64,000 bases of DNA from Paludibacteraceae bacterium (GTDB taxonomy: Bacteria > Bacteroidota > Bacteroidia > Bacteroidales > Paludibacteraceae). The notes beneath the pieces are model-generated. The model was given only the letters and a program-made list of their open reading frames with translations. It was not told where the DNA came from and made no database searches. Every line of letters begins with the position of its first letter. Within the stretch, counting starts at the first letter, position 1. The stretch lies in NCBI GenBank assembly GCA_017509715.1, contig JAFWOU010000029.1:239525-303524 (forward strand), given 5' to 3'. The translations under genes and the position numbers were made by a program. Shown here in pieces: positions 61,188 through 64,000 of this stretch.

Positions 61188-63329
61188 ATGAAACCAGATT
61201 TTAAGAAAATAGATATCAAGCAGGTTTCAGCCTCTAAGGTGCTGGGACCCAATGTTGCCGACTGGCAGACGCCCGAACTCATCGACGTCAAGCCTATTTA
61301 TACCAAAGAGGACCTCAAAGGCATGGAGCACCTCGACTACGTGTCCGGTATTCCTCCGTTCCTCCGTGGCCCGTATAGCGCCATGTATCCGCTGCGTCCC
61401 TGGACCATCCGTCAGTACGCCGGATTCTCCACCGCAGAGGAGTCCAACGCTTTCTACCGCCGTAACCTCGCGTCCGGTCAGAAAGGTCTGTCCGTCGCTT
61501 TTGACCTTCCGACCCACCGTGGCTACAACGCCGATAACATGCGCGTCGTAGGTGACGTCGGCAAAGCCGGTGTGTCTATCTGCTCGCTGGAGGATATGAA
61601 AGTCCTCTTCGCCGGTATTCCTCTGAACAAGATGTCCGTCTCCATGACCATGAACGGCGCCGTGCTGCCGATCCTCGCGTTCTATATCAACGCCGGACTC
61701 GAGCAGGGTGCCAAACTGGAGGAGATGGCAGGTACCATCCAGAACGATATCCTCAAGGAGTTCATGGTGCGTAACACCTATATCTATCCGCCTAAGTTCT
61801 CCATGAAGATCATCGCCGATATCTTCGAATATACCTCGCAGAACATGCCGAAATTCAACTCCATCTCCATCTCCGGTTACCACATGCAGGAGGCCGGTGC
61901 TACCGCGGATATCGAGTTGGCTTACACGCTTGCCGACGGTATGGAGTACCTCCGCGCAGGTGTCAATGCCGGCATGGATGTGGATACGTTCGCGCCGCGT
62001 CTCAGCTTCTTCTGGGCGATCGGTATGAACCATTTCATGGAGATTGCCAAGATGCGTGCAGGACGTATGCTCTGGGCGAAGATCGTCAAGTCGTTCGGCG
62101 CCAAGAACCCGAAATCGATGGCGCTCCGTACGCACAGCCAGACCTCCGGTTGGTCGCTCACCGAGCAGGACCCGTTCAACAACGTCGGTCGTACCTGTAT
62201 CGAAGCGATGGGAGCTGCACTCGGTCACACCCAGTCGCTCCACACCAACGCACTCGACGAGGCCATCGCGCTGCCGACGGACTTCTCCGCTCGTATCGCA
62301 CGTAACACCCAGATCTACATCCAGGAGGAGACCAAGGTCTGCAAGGAGATCGACCCGTGGGGCGGTTCCTACTACGTAGAGACCCTCACGCAGGAACTCA
62401 TGGAGAAAGCGTGGGCTCATATCCAGGAGATCGAGAAACTCGGCGGTATGGCAGCAGCTATCGAGACCGGTATCCCCAAGATGCGTATCGAGGAAGCCGC
62501 GGCGCGTACACAGGCGCGTATCGACTCCGGCAAACAGAAGATCATCGGTATCAACGAGTATCGTCTGGAGCACGAAGACCCGATCGACATCCTTGAGATC
62601 GACAACACCGCCGTACGTGAGCAGCAGGTAGCCCGCCTCAACGAACTCCGTGCTAACCGCGACGAGAAAGCCGTACAGGCTGCTCTTGCTGAAATCACCG
62701 AGTCCGTACAGAAATGGGCTGACGGCGGTAAGGGTGAGAACCTCCTTGCACTTGCTGTCAAAGCAGCCGGTCTCCGCGCTTCGCTCGGCGAGATCTCCGA
62801 TGCCTGCGAGAAAGTCGTAGGACGTTATAAAGCAACCATCAGAACTATTTCAGGCGTGTACGCTTCAGGTACTAAGAACGACGATAACTTCCAGGAAGCT
62901 TGTCGTCTCACGGCAGAGTTTGCCAAGAAAGAAGGTCGTCAACCCCGTATCATGATTGCTAAGATGGGTCAGGACGGCCATGATCGTGGCGCCAAAGTGG
63001 TAGCCACCGGTTATGCCGATTGCGGCTTTGATGTCGATATGGGACCCTTGTTCCAGACTCCGGCAGAGGCAGCTAAACAGGCGGTGGAGAACGATGTCCA
63101 TGTACTGGGTGTCTCCAGCCTCGCGGCAGGTCACAAGACTCTCATCCCGCAGGTCATCGAGGAGCTCAAGAAACTCGGTCGTCCGGATATCATGGTCACC
63201 GCCGGTGGTGTCATCCCCGCGCAGGACTACGACTTCCTCTACAAAGCCGGTGTTGCCGCCATCTTCGGTCCCGGCACTCCGGTGGCGTACTCTGCTAAAG
63301 TGGTGATGCAACTGCTGATGCAGGAATAA
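61188..63329 (+). CDS. mutB: Methylmalonyl-CoA mutase large (alpha) subunit
   Basis: 713 residues. Catalytic TIM barrel ([77 protein letters not shown]) and a C-terminal cobalamin domain with the cobalt-ligand His in [20 protein letters not shown], then [20 protein letters not shown] and [19 protein letters not shown]. It interconverts succinyl-CoA and R-methylmalonyl-CoA in propionate formation. Co-transcribed with mutA; ends before a terminator at 63358. Confidence 0.96.
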   Translation: MKPDFKKIDIKQVSASKVLGPNVADWQTPELIDVKPIYTKEDLKGMEHLDYVSGIPPFLRGPYSAMYPLRPWTIRQYAGFSTAEESNAFYRRNLASGQKGLSVAFDLPTHRGYNADNMRVVGDVGKAGVSICSLEDMKVLFAGIPLNKMSVSMTMNGAVLPILAFYINAGLEQGAKLEEMAGTIQNDILKEFMVRNTYIYPPKFSMKIIADIFEYTSQNMPKFNSISISGYHMQEAGATADIELAYTLADGMEYLRAGVNAGMDVDTFAPRLSFFWAIGMNHFMEIAKMRAGRMLWAKIVKSFGAKNPKSMALRTHSQTSGWSLTEQDPFNNVGRTCIEAMGAALGHTQSLHTNALDEAIALPTDFSARIARNTQIYIQEETKVCKEIDPWGGSYYVETLTQELMEKAWAHIQEIEKLGGMAAAIETGIPKMRIEEAAARTQARIDSGKQKIIGINEYRLEHEDPIDILEIDNTAVREQQVARLNELRANRDEKAVQAALAEITESVQKWADGGKGENLLALAVKAAGLRASLGEISDACEKVVGRYKATIRTISGVYASGTKNDDNFQEACRLTAEFAKKEGRQPRIMIAKMGQDGHDRGAKVVATGYADCGFDVDMGPLFQTPAEAAKQAVENDVHVLGVSSLAAGHKTLIPQVIEELKKLGRPDIMVTAGGVIPAQDYDFLYKAGVAAIFGPGTPVAYSAKVVMQLLMQE

Positions 63330-63357
63330 TCATCGCTAGGCCCTTGGCTCTTTCAGC

Positions 63358-63390
63358 AAAGGCAGGCATCTTCTTGGATGTCTGCCTTTC
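63358..63390 (+). terminator. Terminator after mutB
   Basis: AAAGGCAGGCATC (63358-63370) pairs with GATGTCTGCCTTT (63377-63389), 13 pairs with one G-U, loop 6 nt. Confidence 0.88.
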
Positions 63391-63864
63391 GTTTGTGTAT
63401 CCTTTGTCTTGAAAATGAGCATCCCATGCCTTCCTTCTTTTTTTCTTCACTTCGTGAAAATTAAAGGGGGAAAAGCAAGCGCTTCGCTTATTTAAAATCA
63501 CCATCGGTCGGACGTTACCATTTTTCGTAGTATGCCGTCTTCTTATTTTTTCTTCGCTGCCTGTAGTGTGGAACTCCGGTCATATGGCGGTTTAGCCCGT
63601 CGCGGTACTCTCTCCACGTTCGTGCCAATTCAATTCGCTGCGTCCGTCTCTATTTTTATCCTTAAAATACACGCCCGCCCGTACGCGCTCAATGCGGATG
63701 TAGCGATTTGCTGTTACCTCCGGTGGTAATTCTCTCTTTGTCAATTAGCACGGCATCGTATGCCGTATTTTCCCACATAATTGCGTGAAAGTGTGAAAGT
63801 GTGAAAATGCGGAGCATAATCGTGCCCCTGCGGCTAAGAAAGTAAAGAAGGCGCCCGTTTGAGG
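63391..63864. other. Gene-poor region before the IS element
   Basis: No convincing gene. Two small hairpins lie at about 63450-63490 (TTCAC/GTGAA and AAGCG/CGCTT). An 8-bp array GTGAAAGT lies at 63784-63807. The last open codons before the IS end read AEHNRAPAAKKVKKAPV and stop at 63862, like the basic tail of a histone-like protein; this may be the remnant of a gene broken before the insertion. Confidence 0.5.
63784..63807. repeat. 8-bp tandem array (3 units)
   Basis: CGTGAAAG, TGTGAAAG, TGTGAAAA. Confidence 0.8.
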
Positions 63865-64000
63865 TGACCCCCAAAAGTTGGACAGATTATTAAATCTATT
63901 TGACTTGATTTTGAAAGTGAGTTCGGTATTGTACCGGGCTCATTTTCAATTTTAGTTTGATACGTTCGGTATTATAGTACCGGATGTATTGTTTCAATGC
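63865..64000 (-). mobile_element. IS3-family element (IS150-type), one end
   Basis: The outer end TGACCCCCAAAAGTTGGACA (63865-63884) has the TG...CA form and sequence of IS150-group terminal inverted repeats. The transposase reads out of the window towards it. The rest, including the other inverted repeat and the target duplication, lies to the right of the window. Confidence 0.85.
63896..64000 (-). CDS. IS3-family transposase OrfB, C-terminal 34 residues (partial)
   Basis: The minus strand reads LKQYIRYYNTERIKLKLKMS then PVQYRTHFQNQVK and a TAG at 63898-63896. The YYNTERIK and MSPVQYR blocks are the standard end of the DDE integrase domain (rve) of IS3 transposases. The 5' part lies outside the window; intactness cannot be judged. 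Confidence 0.9.
   Translation of the reverse strand, partial: ALKQYIRYYNTERIKLKLKMSPVQYRTHFQNQVK

Noticed and set aside
63532..63729. 65-codon plus-strand frame in the right-hand gap
   Set aside because: No promoter, no domain, low-complexity composition; not better than chance.

Overview
The window reads as a chromosomal segment of a member of the order Bacteroidales (Bacteroidota). The evidence is convergent. Promoters have the Bacteroidota form TTG-N20-TAnnTTTGC, and no consistent Shine-Dalgarno sequence precedes the start codons. The gene content also fits: type III glutamine synthetase, LL-DAP aminotransferase plus DAP dehydrogenase, two-subunit methylmalonyl-CoA mutase, indolepyruvate:ferredoxin oxidoreductase, a DUF2723 membrane protein, a Wzi-like barrel and a PorE-like TPR/PD40 lipoprotein. 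The species cannot be named from the sequence alone.

Layout. 1-3.3 kb, minus strand: bactofilin, DUF1015 protein and a PorE-like lipoprotein cut by the left edge. 3.4-10.7 kb, plus strand: CDF metal exporter, glnN-dapF-dapL, glmS. 10.7-12.7 kb: an island with its own promoter, a hairpin followed by a T-run (candidate small RNA), a RAYT-like Y1 transposase with an in-frame amber codon and a DprA-like tail, and about 800 bp of gene-free repeats. 12.7-20.7 kb, plus strand: ddh, a small membrane protein, acyl-CoA synthetase, coaX, an outer-membrane barrel candidate, a TPR protein, lptC and fabG. 20.7-35.6 kb, minus strand: a 14-gene run starting from one strong promoter. It begins with two nucleotide-sugar dehydrogenase genes, continues through a surface-polysaccharide locus (flippase, polymerase, four glycosyltransferases, acyltransferase, aminotransferase, phosphoglycosyl transferase), and ends with add, ftsY and aspA. 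35.8-43.1 kb: DUF2723 protein coupled to a His-rich G3E GTPase, a LytTR membrane regulator facing a GDSL hydrolase across a shared operator-like motif, and a CapA-like protein. 43.2-46.8 kb: tRNA-Glu(CUC), a lipoprotein, a 66-residue membrane protein, an OmpH/Skp-like protein and a Wzi-like barrel. 46.9-51.7 kb: iorA-iorB-aminotransferase-CoA transferase, an amino-acid fermentation operon. 51.8-55.6 kb, minus strand: ppdK, a YiiX-like lipoprotein and a DUF4878 lipoprotein. 55.8-63.3 kb, plus strand: two tandem secreted endonuclease I paralogues, then mutA-mutB. After 63.35 kb the DNA is gene-poor and the right edge cuts into an IS3-family element.

Together the metabolic genes describe an anaerobic fermenter: PPDK at the PEP/pyruvate node, aspartase feeding fumarate, methylmalonyl-CoA mutase in the succinate/propionate route, and IOR with a CoA transferase for amino-acid oxidation. 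The other genes build the envelope: peptidoglycan (DAP, GlmS), LPS transport (LptC) and surface polysaccharide.

Two genome-wide patterns stand out. First, ten promoters share an extended -33 box, TTGYRTATNY or close variants, always exactly 20 bp from the -7 box. Second, many gene boundaries carry short degenerate tandem arrays with a period of 7, 8 or 11 bp. Each array has its own word; several abut the next ATG and some run into coding sequence, in one case encoding a signal peptide.
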